This document shows, in pieces, positions 8,197 through 17,470 of a DNA stretch of 64,000 nt (position 1 is the stretch's first letter; each line of letters starts with the position of its first letter). The stretch is from Owenweeksia sp963758205 (lineage in GTDB: Bacteria; Bacteroidota; Bacteroidia; Flavobacteriales; Schleiferiaceae), in NCBI GenBank assembly GCA_963758205.1, contig CAVWUM010000001.1:310001-374000 (forward strand). The letters are read 5' to 3'. A program made the translations under genes and the position numbers. The notes below the pieces were generated by a model that was not told the origin of the DNA, searched no databases, and saw nothing but the letters and a program-made list of their open reading frames with translations.

Positions 8197-9684
8197 TTGG
8201 ATGCTAAAGACTTCATAAAACTTTTGGATAATCCGCAGGATGTTGAAAACATTCCGGTGGATGAACTCAAGAAGCTCTCACTGGAGTATCCATACAGCCA
8301 GCCTGTGCAGTTGCTTTATGCTACACGGCTTAGCCAGTCAAGCGAATATTTGTTTAGCAAGCAACTGGCTAAAACCTCTATTCTTACGGATGATCGCTCT
8401 GTACTTTTTGATCTTTTTGAAAGAGACCGCGAGGAGATTGGCTCACCAACGGTGATTAACCAACCCATGGAAACCAAGGAGGCCGAAGTGCAGGAAGAAG
8501 CTCCTGAAAAAGATGCGCTGATTACGCAGCTGGAGGCTACCATAAAACCACAGCCTGAACCTACCGAACAAATTAAGCCAGCGCCAGAAGAAACCACCCC
8601 CGAGCCGATGGAAACTATGCCCACACCCGAACAGCCTGCTGTGGCAGAAACTCCACCTGCACCCGCTACACCCGAATTAAAAGAGGCACCAAAGCCAAAA
8701 CTTGATTTAACCGGCCTATCGCCTAAGGAAAAGGTGCAGGCCATATTGGCCGAGAATAAAAGGATACGGGAAGAAATGGCCGGCAGAAAGGCAGCTACGC
8801 CTGTAGTGACTCCTGCAGAGCCGGAAATAAAACCCGAACCTGAGATTGAAGAAAATAAGGCTGAGGTGGTTGAAGAAACACCTCAGGAACCAGTGGCCGA
8901 CCAGCCAGCTGTTATTCATCATCCGCCTATTTCTGAGCAGGATTACAATAAGCCGGAGGTGCCGGAGGAAGTAAATGAACCAGAACCGACAGCCAGTGTG
9001 CCCGAGCCAGTAAGTGAGGTACCATTTGATGCACCCGTGGCCAGTGCAATTACTACTGAAGTTGCCGGAGAGCCTCAGGAAAATCCGGTTGAACCTACTG
9101 ACCCCTCGGAGGAAGAAATAGTTACTGAAGAGCCCGAAAAGCCTTTTGTATTTACCATTGATGAGGAAAAGCCTGAGCCCGTTTTTAGTATTGAAGATGA
9201 TGATTACTATGTAGAGCCGCCTAAACCTGTAGAGGAAGAAACCTCCAAGGAGGCCCCAATAGAGGATCCTCACGACATAAAATCTGAAAAGCACTCTTTA
9301 GCGGAATGGCTTCAATTATTAAGGAAGAAGGAAAATGATGGCGTTGAACCGTTTGCAGATGATGACCCCGTAACGGATACCCGCAAATTGCCACCGGCCA
9401 AAAAGCTGGAGCTGATGGATGCCTTTGTGGAAAAGCTGCCTGAAATAAAGAAAAAGAACCGTTACACCCCTCGAGCTGACAAGCCAAAAATTAACCCCGG
9501 TGAGTATGGTGGCGAAAATGATGATATGCTCGTAACCGAAACCCTGGCAAAGGTTTACATCAGCCAAAAGCATTATGACAAGGCCATAAAAGCCTTTGAA
9601 ATTTTGAAATTGAAATATCCCGAAAAAAGTAGTTTCTTTGCCGACCAAATTTCAGAGGTCAGAAATCTGATTAATAGTAAATAA
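8197..9684 (+). CDS. Pro/Glu-rich protein with C-terminal TPR motif
   Basis: 495 residues. The N-terminal about 85 residues form a folded segment (DAKDFIKLLDNPQDVENIP through LFERDREEIG), followed by an about 270-residue low-complexity Pro/Glu/Val stretch and then a conserved C-terminus ending in a TPR-like helix pair (ETLAKVYISQKHYDKAIKAF) near residue 440-490. No signal peptide is present, so it is probably cytoplasmic or membrane-peripheral. The start is TTG at 8197, one base after the lptE stop; the nearby ATG at 8201 is in another frame. Homologues sit at this position in many Flavobacteria, but I know of no established function. Charge composition is strongly acidic compared with neighbours. 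Confidence 0.85.
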   Translation: MDAKDFIKLLDNPQDVENIPVDELKKLSLEYPYSQPVQLLYATRLSQSSEYLFSKQLAKTSILTDDRSVLFDLFERDREEIGSPTVINQPMETKEAEVQEEAPEKDALITQLEATIKPQPEPTEQIKPAPEETTPEPMETMPTPEQPAVAETPPAPATPELKEAPKPKLDLTGLSPKEKVQAILAENKRIREEMAGRKAATPVVTPAEPEIKPEPEIEENKAEVVEETPQEPVADQPAVIHHPPISEQDYNKPEVPEEVNEPEPTASVPEPVSEVPFDAPVASAITTEVAGEPQENPVEPTDPSEEEIVTEEPEKPFVFTIDEEKPEPVFSIEDDDYYVEPPKPVEEETSKEAPIEDPHDIKSEKHSLAEWLQLLRKKENDGVEPFADDDPVTDTRKLPPAKKLELMDAFVEKLPEIKKKNRYTPRADKPKINPGEYGGENDDMLVTETLAKVYISQKHYDKAIKAFEILKLKYPEKSSFFADQISEVRNLINSK

Positions 9685-9693
9685 GAAGGAATT

Positions 9694-10056
9694 ATGTCCG
9701 TACTACTCGTATCTCTAATCATTATCAGCTGCGTGCTGCTTGTTATTATCATTTTGGTGCAAAACCCAAAAGGGGGCGGCCTTAGTTCATCTTTTGGTGG
9801 CGGGGGTACCCAGCTTTTTGGTGGTGTAAAAAAGACCACCGATTTTTTGGACCGCGGTACTTGGGTATTGGCCATTGTGTTGGTAGCCCTTGTGTTGGGG
9901 ATGAATGTAATGGTAAGCCCACGCAGTGCTTCTGGCCCTGCTGAAGAACAATCTGAAATTAGCAAGGAATTGAACGAGAATCCAATCCTCACTCCTCAAG
10001 GCGGCCAAAACCAATTGGTACCGGCCGATGAATTGCCCGAAGAAATAGAAGAATAA
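9694..10056 (+). CDS. secG: Preprotein translocase subunit SecG
   Basis: 120 residues with two transmembrane segments: about 4-24 (VSLIIISCVLLVIIILVQNP) and about 54-73 (WVLAIVLVALVLGMNVMV). The loop between them carries the family signature NPKGGGLSSSFGGGG and QLFGGVKKTTDFLDRGTW. SecG associates with SecYE and assists SecA-driven protein export. The acidic, Gln/Pro-rich C-terminal tail is a Bacteroidota extension. A hairpin terminator follows directly, marking the end of the miaB-to-secG run. Confidence 0.97.
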   Translation: MSVLLVSLIIISCVLLVIIILVQNPKGGGLSSSFGGGGTQLFGGVKKTTDFLDRGTWVLAIVLVALVLGMNVMVSPRSASGPAEEQSEISKELNENPILTPQGGQNQLVPADELPEEIEE

Positions 10057-10079
10057 GCAACGAGTTTTATAATATTGGG

Positions 10080-10113
10080 AAAGCCTTTCGGAAACGTTGG
10101 GCTTTTTTTATTT
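10080..10113 (+). terminator. Intrinsic terminator after secG
   Basis: AAAGCC at 10080 and GGCTTT near 10099 can pair around a loop of about 13 bases and are followed by a T-rich tract (TTTTTATTTT). It lies 24 bases after the secG stop. Confidence 0.7.
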
Positions 10114-10175
10114 TAAGTATTCCTACTGAATGATTTTTACGTATTTTTCCGACTTAAATTTAAAATTATCAACCA

Positions 10176-11998
10176 ATGAAATCATTACTAGTATCAGCAT
10201 TAACTTTAATGTTATTAGGTTTTAACCAATTAACCGCTCAAAGCTCCCTCTTCACCGCTAGTTCCTTAACAGAAAACGACCTCACCCAAAATCAAGCAGA
10301 AATTTTTGATAAGCTGATTCTCTATGGAGATTACACTTCTTGGCAGTTTGTTACCACAGATCTTTCAGCATTTGAGGATGAAGAAGGGCTCATAAATTTG
10401 GAGCTGCCCGACTTTTTCCTGAACCGGTTTTCAGGTTCAATACATTTACCATGGAGTATGAAGACCAGGACAACTTTAAGTATGCTGGAAAATTTTATCA
10501 ATCACCCGATTCATCCCATTTTCCTGGTGGAACCATGTTTTTTCTTCGCAATGAAGGAAGGTCAATAGGAAACATCATGTTAGACTCTTTGGCATATGAG
10601 ATTTATGATCTTAAGGAAGGTCTTCAGGTTATTTTGGAGAGAAATACAACCTCAGAGGGGCAGGGATTTGGTTGCTCAGAAGATATAGAGGAGGGGACAG
10701 AATTTGTAAAAAAGACTACTGATCCCTGTGAAAACCACAAGCTAAAAATACTCTATTTAGTAACACCTGCCGCGAAAAACGAGTTTGATGATGCGGACCT
10801 TAAGGTTTACCTAAGCTTTTTTCAACTTAATGAGATTTGGCGGCATAGCCAAATAAATAAAACAGCGAATTTTGCAGGTATTAAGTTGATGTCAAATCTA
10901 TTTGAAAGTTCTTCTATAAAGATTGATTTAAATAATTGGAGAACCAATTCATCCGTATTGTATGAACGAAGTTTTTATGATGCTGATTTTGTTGTATTTG
11001 TTACAGGCTCTTCATATGTAAATCAAAACGGGCTGGCTCAACAAATTGGAGCTTCTAAGGCAAACGCCTTTTGCGCGGTTTCAATTCAAACCATTTCGGA
11101 TGACCGATATGTAGGTGCCCATGAAATAAGTCATTTAATGGGGGCAAGCCATCATGACGATACCGCTCCTTACAGAGGAAACGTGTTTAAAACTGGAGGT
11201 TGGCCATTCAAAAAGGAAAGACATACAGTAATGTCTGACAAGGACAAACATAAAGCGAGAATTCCAAACCTTTTTAACCCTGCGGTGGATTCTTATGGAG
11301 AACCAACAGGCGATGGAGGCCATCGGGCAGCGCAAATTGTGGATGTGGCTTACGACTATCAGGCTGAATACTACTTAGATTCTCCATTGGATCTTTATGC
11401 CAACCTTCAAACTGCCCCTGATGAACCTTGCAGCCTTACCCAATATGCTTCTGTTGATGTATTTTGCGAAGAGGGACCAATTACCTACCAATGGGAAAAA
11501 AGCCTTAATGGTATAAATTGGCTGCCACTTACAAGCAGTAATTCTTCCCTCATATCTTTTCAGTTGCCTAACCCAATTCCCTATCCCGGCAGTCCGGGGA
11601 CTCTATTTTCTGCCTTGTTAATCAGGTGTACTGTAAGCGATGGGTTTAATACTGCGGTAGTAAGAAAAACCGCATGGGGTTTGTGTTATCCAGAATTAAA
11701 GTCGTCCGCAGTAATTTCCAAGCCAGCCCACCTCAAGCTACAAGTATTTCCAAACCCCAGTTCGGGTAGTTTTAATTTGGAGTACTATTCGCAAACAGGA
11801 AGCAATTCGCCTGTTGATGTGAATTTATACAGCTTGTCTGGCCAGCTATTAAAAAGCAATTCTATTTCCTCCCTACAAAAAGGTGTGAACCTACTGGAAT
11901 ATGATATTAAAGATTTAGCCTTAGCAGAGGGTGCTTATATTATAGAGTTGATTGAGGCAGCCAAAAAGTATAGGGTAGCTGTAAGTATTGTAAAATAA
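10176..11998 (+). CDS. T9SS-exported reprolysin-like metalloprotease (reading frame broken once)
   Basis: Two overlapping plus frames form one gene. Frame 1 from ATG 10176 has a signal peptide (MKSLLVSALTLMLLGFNQL) and propeptide-like text to PDFF; the second frame continues it. At the T5 run 10413-10417, one more T would join PDFF to PEPVFRFNTFTMEYED and restore about 607 codons. The second part holds the metzincin zinc motif HEISHLMGASHHDD (HExxHxxGxxH) with a Met-turn candidate VMSDKDKH, then an Ig-like segment (DEPCSLTQYASVDVFC) and a T9SS type A sorting domain (LQVFPNPSSGSFNLEY ... GAYIIELIE). Predicted to be secreted and surface-anchored or released by T9SS. Either a consensus error or a true frameshift. 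Confidence 0.85.
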
Positions 11999-12007
11999 GT
12001 TAACATT

Positions 12008-12586
12008 ATGAAAACCAGTATTTTTAGATTCGCAAATTATAAAAGTCTCTTTACAGCTACTGTTTGCTTGTTCTTATGGTCCTGCGAAGTAGATGACATT
12101 CCCCCACCAATTGAATCAGATGGTGCTGCCTCGGCTAAGCTAAATGGGAAGGATTGGGAGGCGCATGTTTTTAGGCGGGAAGTGGCATCCAAACTAAGCA
12201 TATTGATAGAAAAGTACGGGGCCGATGTGGAATATGATGCTAGTGAAAGTATTAGCTTTTACCTAGTTGCTAAAGAATTGGACTCCCTGCAGAAGGTTTA
12301 TGAAATAGATTCGGCTTATGGAACCGTGGCTCCCAGTGTTAGTACCAAATTGTATGGATCTTTTGGTACTTCAAGAGTTGGAAATGGAGATGTAACCTGT
12401 GATATTTTCCAGGTTATAGAAGCTGATACGGCCCACAACTGGGTAAGGATAGAAAAGCAAGTGGATAATTTTACGGAAGTGTGGGGCAGTTTTGAAATGA
12501 AGCTTTACAGAAAGGAAGGTTGCAATACTTCTCCATATCCGGATACGCTGCATGTTACTGATGGCCGGTTTTATTTTAGTGAGTAA
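12008..12586 (+). CDS. Lipoprotein of unknown function
   Basis: 192 residues. A long positively charged n-region leads to a hydrophobic stretch and lipobox-like LFLWSCEVDD near residue 26, so a lipid-anchored envelope protein is likely. The mature start GAASAKLNGKDWEAHVF resembles the short N-terminal strand of small Bacteroidota lipoproteins that carry a predicted beta-sandwich, but I cannot name the family. It follows the protease gene by 9 bases and could be co-transcribed. Confidence 0.75.
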   Translation: MKTSIFRFANYKSLFTATVCLFLWSCEVDDIPPPIESDGAASAKLNGKDWEAHVFRREVASKLSILIEKYGADVEYDASESISFYLVAKELDSLQKVYEIDSAYGTVAPSVSTKLYGSFGTSRVGNGDVTCDIFQVIEADTAHNWVRIEKQVDNFTEVWGSFEMKLYRKEGCNTSPYPDTLHVTDGRFYFSE

Positions 12587-12722
12587 GTTTTCAGCTAATT
12601 CAGTATTTACCACTTAATAAACCAAATTATACTTTTTATTTACCCCCGTGTAATTCGCTACCTAAAGGTGGTATTCTCTATCTTGTGGTTTAATTTTACA
12701 AAAATCAAAATCTACAAAATAT

Positions 12723-13445
12723 ATGAATCTTAATACCGTATTGGTTTCTGCCACAGCATCCCTACTCTCCATTTTTTGCCTAACGGCAGATAGTAATGCC
12801 GAGAGCGTTTACAAGTTTAACAATGAAATTGTAATGGAAATGAAAGACTTTACTGGCTCCACACTCAAAAGCACTTCAAACATTAAGTTTTACGCCTCTA
12901 CCAAACATGCTAACCTGGGTTATGTAATGGATATCAGTACTCACGGCCAATCTATGGTGGCGCAAATGGTGCAGGATAATGAGGCCAATACCATGACTAT
13001 ACTTATAAACCAGGGCGGTATGAAGATGGCGATGCAATACGGCCTTGAAAAAATGGGTGATATGGCGGCCATGATGGGCGGCATGGCGGCTGAAAATGAT
13101 AAGGGAGCTGCGAAAGCTGAGGCAGAGGTTAAAAAAACCGGCAATACTAAAAAAATACAGGGCTATGCTTGCGAGGAGTACGAAATTAAGAGCGACAAAA
13201 GCTATAGCACCATGTGGGTTACCAACGATTTAAAAATGCCGAGCTTTTTTGATAGCTTTTCAAAAATGAAAGGTATGGGTAAAGACTTTGATACGGATAT
13301 GCCAACGGGTTTCCCCATGCTTATCACCAGCTGGCCCAACGGTAAAGATTCTGATAAGAAAACCGTTATTGAAGTAACCGATGTAAATAAAGACAAAGCT
13401 TTGTCCATCTCTACTGAGGGCTACCAAATAATGAAAATGAACTAA
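12723..13445 (+). CDS. DUF4412-type exported protein
   Basis: 240 residues with an N-terminal signal peptide (SATASLLSIFCLTADSNAES). The mature protein is rich in Met and Lys and matches the layout of DUF4412 proteins: an early strand YKFNNEIVMEMKDFTG, a variable Met-rich middle (MGDMAAMMGGMAAEND), then the conserved Cys-containing IQGYACEEYEIKSD followed by TMWVTNDLKMPSFF. DUF4412 proteins are exported and lack a known function. It sits alone between two gaps, with a strong terminator after it. Confidence 0.8.
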   Translation: MNLNTVLVSATASLLSIFCLTADSNAESVYKFNNEIVMEMKDFTGSTLKSTSNIKFYASTKHANLGYVMDISTHGQSMVAQMVQDNEANTMTILINQGGMKMAMQYGLEKMGDMAAMMGGMAAENDKGAAKAEAEVKKTGNTKKIQGYACEEYEIKSDKSYSTMWVTNDLKMPSFFDSFSKMKGMGKDFDTDMPTGFPMLITSWPNGKDSDKKTVIEVTDVNKDKALSISTEGYQIMKMN

Positions 13446-13491
13446 TCAATACCCCCTTCGAACCGTTAATCTAGCCTTCTTGGATTTACTC

Positions 13492-13526
13492 AAAATGCCA
13501 CCCTGTCAGCAGCGGTGGCATTTTTT
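13492..13526 (+). terminator. Intrinsic terminator upstream of groES
   Basis: Perfect inverted repeat AAAATGCCACC (13492-13502) and GGTGGCATTTT (13514-13524) with an 11-base loop, running into TTTTTT. It ends the DUF4412 gene and insulates the groESL promoter region. Confidence 0.9.
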
Positions 13527-13535
13527 ATTACATAC

Positions 13536-13576
13536 TTGTCAGTGTAAGGCATTGGCACACTTTCTGACCATTGGCA
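13536..13576 (+). promoter_or_regulatory. Repeat-bearing region upstream of groESL
   Basis: CATTGGCA occurs twice as a direct repeat at 13550-13557 and 13569-13576, start-to-start 19 bases, with TGTCAG at 13537 and CTGAC between. No CIRCE element (TTAGCACTC-N9-GAGTGCTAA) is present. The position, 50-75 bases before groES, suggests a heat-shock control site or promoter. TTGGCAC at 13552 resembles a sigma-54 -24 box, but the matching -12 box is poor (CTGA for TTGC). Confidence 0.4.
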
Positions 13577-13624
13577 GCTAGCAAAATTTAACAACAAGTT
13601 TAACTTTTAAAATAGAGTATAAAA

Positions 13625-13906
13625 ATGGCCGAAATTAATCTTCGCCCCTTAGCAGACAGAGTATTGGTAGAGCCAAGTGCTGCTGAAACAAAAACTGCTT
13701 CGGGAATCATTATTCCTGATACAGCACAGGAAAAGCCGCAACAAGGTGTGGTAGTAGCTGTTGGAAACGGTAAAAAAGATGAACCAATGACCGTGAAGGC
13801 TGGTGATACTGTACTTTATGGTAAGTACGGTGGCACTGAAATTAAGCACAATGGCAAGGACTATCTCATTATGAGAGAGGCTGACATTTTTGCTGTTATC
13901 GGGTAA
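13625..13906 (+). CDS. groES: Co-chaperonin GroES (Hsp10)
   Basis: 93 residues, the normal length. It begins NLRPLADRVLVEPSAAE, has the mobile loop TKTASGIIIPDTAQEKPQ that docks on GroEL, then GVVVAVGNG and VLYGKYGGTEIKHNGKDYL, all standard. It caps the GroEL folding chamber in the cytoplasm. The gene lies 52 bases before groEL as a typical bicistron. Confidence 0.99.
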   Translation: MAEINLRPLADRVLVEPSAAETKTASGIIIPDTAQEKPQQGVVVAVGNGKKDEPMTVKAGDTVLYGKYGGTEIKHNGKDYLIMREADIFAVIG

Positions 13907-13958
13907 TACCCAAAAATCAATCAAACTAATTTTTAATCACTAAAAATAAATTTTAGCC

Positions 13959-15599
13959 ATGGCTAAAGACATAAAATTTAATCTGGAGGCGAGAGACGCC
14001 TTGAAAAGAGGAGTAGACCAATTGGCCAATGCCGTTAAGGTAACCCTAGGGCCAAAAGGCCGTAATGTTGTTATTGAAAGATCATTTGGTTCACCTATGG
14101 TAACCAAAGATGGTGTTTCAGTAGCTAAGGAAATTGAGCTGGAAGACAAGATTGAAAACCTTGGCGCCCAAATGGTGAAAGAGGTAGCCAGTAAAACCGC
14201 AGATGTTGCCGGTGATGGTACTACTACTGCAACCGTATTGGCGCAGGCCATTTATACCCACGGTATGAAAAACGTGGCTGCCGGAGCATCTCCGATGGAC
14301 ATCAAGCGTGGTATGGATAAGGCTGTTGAGGTTATTATCGAAAACCTTCGCAAGCAATCAAAAGAAGTGGGTGATAGCACTGATAAGATTGAGCAGGTAG
14401 CTTCTATTTCTGCTAATAATGATCCTACAATTGGTAAGCTTATAGCTGAGGCTATGGGCAAGGTTAAAAAGGAAGGTGTTATTACCGTTGAGGAAGCTAA
14501 GGGAACTGAAACCTACGTGGACATTGTTGAAGGTATGCAGTTTGACCGCGGATATCTTTCTCCATATTTCGTTACGGATAGCGAAAAAATGATCACCGAA
14601 ATGGATAGCCCTTATATTTTGATCTACGATAAGAAGATCAGTAATATGAAGGAATTGCTTCCTGTATTGGAGCCAGTTGCTCAAAGTGGTAAGCCACTTG
14701 TTATTATTTCTGAAGATTTGGATGGAGAGGCGTTAGCTACTTTGGTAGTAAACAAAATCCGTGGTAGCCTTAAGGTAGCTGCTGTAAAAGCTCCTGGTTT
14801 TGGAGATCGCAGAAAAGCCATGTTGGAGGATATCGCTATCCTTACTGGTGGTACTGTAATTTCTGAAGATGCTGGCTTTAAACTAGAGAATGCCACTGTG
14901 GATATGTTGGGTACTGCTGAAAAAGTAAGTATCGATAAAGACAATACCACTATTGTAAACGGTTCAGGTTCTGGTGATGATATCAAAGCCCGTGTAAACC
15001 AAATCAAGGCTCAGATTGAATCTACCACTTCTGATTATGACCGTGAGAAGTTGCAGGAGCGTTTGGCTAAACTGGCCGGTGGTGTTGCCGTACTTTATGT
15101 AGGTGCTGCCAGCGAGGTGGAAATGAAAGAGAAGAAAGACCGCGTGGATGATGCCCTTGCTGCAACCCGTGCTGCCATAGAAGAAGGTATAGTACCCGGT
15201 GGTGGTGTGGCGCTTGTACGTGCTGCGCTTGCTTTGGTTGATGCCAAAGGCGACAACGATGATGAGACTACAGGTATGGCCATTATTGCTCGTGCTATTG
15301 AGGAGCCTCTTCGTCAGATTGTGGAAAATGCCGGACAGGAAGGTTCTGTAATTGTAAGTAAAGTGAAGGAAGGAAAAGACGATTACGGTTACAATGCCAA
15401 AACTGAGAAGTTTGAAAACATGTTGGCCAGCGGAATTATTGATCCTACTAAAGTTACCCGCGTAGCTTTGGAGAATGCAAATTCTGTAGCCGGTATGCTT
15501 TTAACCACCGAGGCCACTATTACTGATATCCCGAAAGAGGATAACGGTGGCGGTGGAATGCCAGGTGGCATGCCCGGAGGTATGGGAGGTATGATGTAA
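13959..15599 (+). CDS. groL: Chaperonin GroEL (Hsp60)
   Basis: 546 residues with the full chaperonin signature: KVTLGPKGRNVVIERSFGSP, the ATPase DGTTTATVLAQAI, GVITVEEAKGTETYVDIVEG, apical GKPLVIISEDLDGEAL, and EGIVPGGGVALVRA. The C-terminus ends in the Gly/Met tail GGGMPGGMPGGMGGMM. It forms the tetradecameric folding chamber with GroES. A long perfect hairpin terminator follows 21 bases after the stop. Confidence 0.99.
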   Translation: MAKDIKFNLEARDALKRGVDQLANAVKVTLGPKGRNVVIERSFGSPMVTKDGVSVAKEIELEDKIENLGAQMVKEVASKTADVAGDGTTTATVLAQAIYTHGMKNVAAGASPMDIKRGMDKAVEVIIENLRKQSKEVGDSTDKIEQVASISANNDPTIGKLIAEAMGKVKKEGVITVEEAKGTETYVDIVEGMQFDRGYLSPYFVTDSEKMITEMDSPYILIYDKKISNMKELLPVLEPVAQSGKPLVIISEDLDGEALATLVVNKIRGSLKVAAVKAPGFGDRRKAMLEDIAILTGGTVISEDAGFKLENATVDMLGTAEKVSIDKDNTTIVNGSGSGDDIKARVNQIKAQIESTTSDYDREKLQERLAKLAGGVAVLYVGAASEVEMKEKKDRVDDALAATRAAIEEGIVPGGGVALVRAALALVDAKGDNDDETTGMAIIARAIEEPLRQIVENAGQEGSVIVSKVKEGKDDYGYNAKTEKFENMLASGIIDPTKVTRVALENANSVAGMLLTTEATITDIPKEDNGGGGMPGGMPGGMGGMM

Positions 15600-15620
15600 A
15601 TCACATCCCAATATATTCTC

Positions 15621-15657
15621 ACCCCGTCTCGGCTCAGCCGAGACGGGGTTTTTTTTG
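15621..15657 (+). terminator. Intrinsic terminator after groEL
   Basis: Perfect 14-base inverted repeat ACCCCGTCTCGGCT / AGCCGAGACGGGGT around one central base, followed by TTTTTTTT. One of the strongest hairpins in the window. Confidence 0.95.
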
Positions 15658-15715
15658 TTTAATTAGAGCTATGATAATAATTTAGACTGTACTCCCACTT
15701 TTAGATTAATACAAA

Positions 15716-16363
15716 ATGAAGCAATTCAGACTCCTATCGTTTACATTGTTATTATCAAATGTTATTTTGGCTCAGGATCTGCGATTTTTTACTAAGAGGG
15801 ATTATAATGACATTGTAAAGAACATGGTTAGTTATGTATCGTACAGATACTTTACTGACTCCGTTCCTCCCGTTGATAGCAGGAACTTTTTTAAGTACAT
15901 ACTGCCTCTGCCATCAGACAATGAATACCTACCGTTGACCTTCAAACGTTACGATACAATTTATTCTTCGAGCGATACCATTGAAATCTTCGAAATGTTT
16001 TCCGATTATTATTCAATACAATTAAAGGATTCAGCCATAAGAGTAATTCCTAATAGATACTTCTACACTAAACCCACTCAACATGCGCTTTTGGGTAAGT
16101 CAAAAAGACTTGGAGAACTCTATTTCATAAGTGGTTATTTATTTTTAGATCCTTGTGAGTTTATGTATAAAGCAGGCAATGAAAACTGGACAGAATCTAC
16201 TTTGGTAAATTACGTGGAGGCGAGATATCACAATTATAAACCTTCTCGAACCACATTTAAAAACGGTAAGGTAATTTTTTACTCTCTTTTTTATGAGAAC
16301 AGCTTTGTAATATATGTGAATGAAGATGGAGTTTTGTCCGAGCCAATTCCAAAGGAAAACTAG
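15716..16363 (+). CDS. Exported protein of unknown function
   Basis: 215 residues beginning with a signal peptide (MKQFRLLSFTLLLSNVILAQ). The mature part is rich in Tyr, Phe and Asp with several probable beta strands (YDTIYSSSDTIEIFEMFSDY) and has one Cys. I do not recognise a family. It stands alone between groEL and a coiled-coil protein, with lower GC than its neighbours, as is common for lineage-specific genes. Confidence 0.65.
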   Translation: MKQFRLLSFTLLLSNVILAQDLRFFTKRDYNDIVKNMVSYVSYRYFTDSVPPVDSRNFFKYILPLPSDNEYLPLTFKRYDTIYSSSDTIEIFEMFSDYYSIQLKDSAIRVIPNRYFYTKPTQHALLGKSKRLGELYFISGYLFLDPCEFMYKAGNENWTESTLVNYVEARYHNYKPSRTTFKNGKVIFYSLFYENSFVIYVNEDGVLSEPIPKEN

Positions 16364-16412
16364 CTATAGGTTCAATTTTCCTCAACCCTATTCCCAATTA
16401 CCCTCATCCCGT

Positions 16413-16420
16413 TATATTTG
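16413..16420 (+). promoter_or_regulatory. Candidate -7 promoter element
   Basis: TATATTTG matches the Bacteroidota -7 consensus TAnnTTTG and lies 23 bases before the ATG at 16444. No convincing -33 TTTG is seen. Confidence 0.4.
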
Positions 16421-16443
16421 TGCTTCGCAGCAAAATCTTATTT

Positions 16444-17385
16444 ATGACTCGATTACTTCCCTTAATAGCACTACTTATTGGTTTTGGATTTAGCATGGAT
16501 GCCCAGCGTTACAAAAATCCACAGCAGTACCTGCGTGAGTTTAGCAATCAAAACCGAAGGATCAACAAGAAAAACCTTTTATACTTAAAGGCCAGCCTTA
16601 AAGGTATGGATGAGCGCAGGGTAGAGCGTTACCGCGAAATGGTGCTTGAGCAGTTGAAAGAGAGCAGGGCAGAACTTGAGCGCCTGGGCCCGTATGAAGA
16701 CTATAAAATTCTGCAACGCGAATATGTGGATGGCCTAACCATTTTTATTGACGCCTATGAAAATGACTTTGGTGTAGCCGAGGAGCTTTTAAAAAAGAGG
16801 TATGAATCGTACGAGGATTTGAAGAAATACTATGAGGCTGTATATAAGGCTGAAGGCGAAATGCTGAAGGCCACTTTTAAACTTGAAGCCGCTGAAGACC
16901 ACTTCGCCAAAATGCATTTTTTTAACATTGAGCGCGATGAGGAAATACAGGAAGAGTACCGAAAGCTAGATGAAGTAACACTCTACACCCGCGATATGAC
17001 GCTATCTTTTTTTAGGGTAGAGGCTGAGGTTAGAAAATACCTTGCCGCCATTGGAAGTAATGATCCCGATAGCATAAAAACTATTTTGATAGACATGCGC
17101 GAAGCCATTGCAGAATCTAAAAAAGAGGTGGCCGAGTATGCGGATTTTGAGGGTGAGGATGATTTGTATGAGGAAACCCTTTACTTCCTCAACGAAATGG
17201 AGGCCGAAATGCGCGACAACCTTAAGCCTTTGGCGTCAAAACTTGAAAATGAATTTTTGGACGAGCGCGACTACCGCGATGCCCAAAACGATCTCGAAAA
17301 ATTTCAAAAGCGCCATCAGGGTTTGGTGAATGAATATTTTGAAACCAAAAAGGACTTAATTGAGGATTACCTTCCGGAAGATTAA
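16444..17385 (+). CDS. Exported helical (coiled-coil) protein
   Basis: 313 residues. The start at ATG 16444 gives a signal peptide (MTRLLPLIALLIGFGFSMDAQ); an upstream in-frame TTG would put charged residues before it and is less likely. The mature protein is almost wholly alpha-helical and highly charged (runs such as EELLKKRYESYEDLKKYYEAV and EKFQKRHQGLVNEYFETKKD), consistent with long coiled coils in the periplasm. No enzyme motif is visible and no family is recognised. Confidence 0.7.
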   Translation: MTRLLPLIALLIGFGFSMDAQRYKNPQQYLREFSNQNRRINKKNLLYLKASLKGMDERRVERYREMVLEQLKESRAELERLGPYEDYKILQREYVDGLTIFIDAYENDFGVAEELLKKRYESYEDLKKYYEAVYKAEGEMLKATFKLEAAEDHFAKMHFFNIERDEEIQEEYRKLDEVTLYTRDMTLSFFRVEAEVRKYLAAIGSNDPDSIKTILIDMREAIAESKKEVAEYADFEGEDDLYEETLYFLNEMEAEMRDNLKPLASKLENEFLDERDYRDAQNDLEKFQKRHQGLVNEYFETKKDLIEDYLPED

Positions 17386-17470
17386 TTCGATGAATTTCTG
17401 TTCTAATCTCTAACTCAATTCCTACTAATCCAGTACGGGCCTTAGTTCGGTTACCATATCTGCTCTATTC

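Noticed and set aside
8716..9294. Long minus-strand frame opposite the Pro/Glu-rich gene
   Set aside because: It is an artefact of the biased codons of the coding strand; composition (Arg/Leu/Phe-rich) is not protein-like.
13536..13576. Sigma-54 promoter for groESL
   Set aside because: TTGGCAC matches the -24 box, but the -12 box reads CTGA instead of TTGC.
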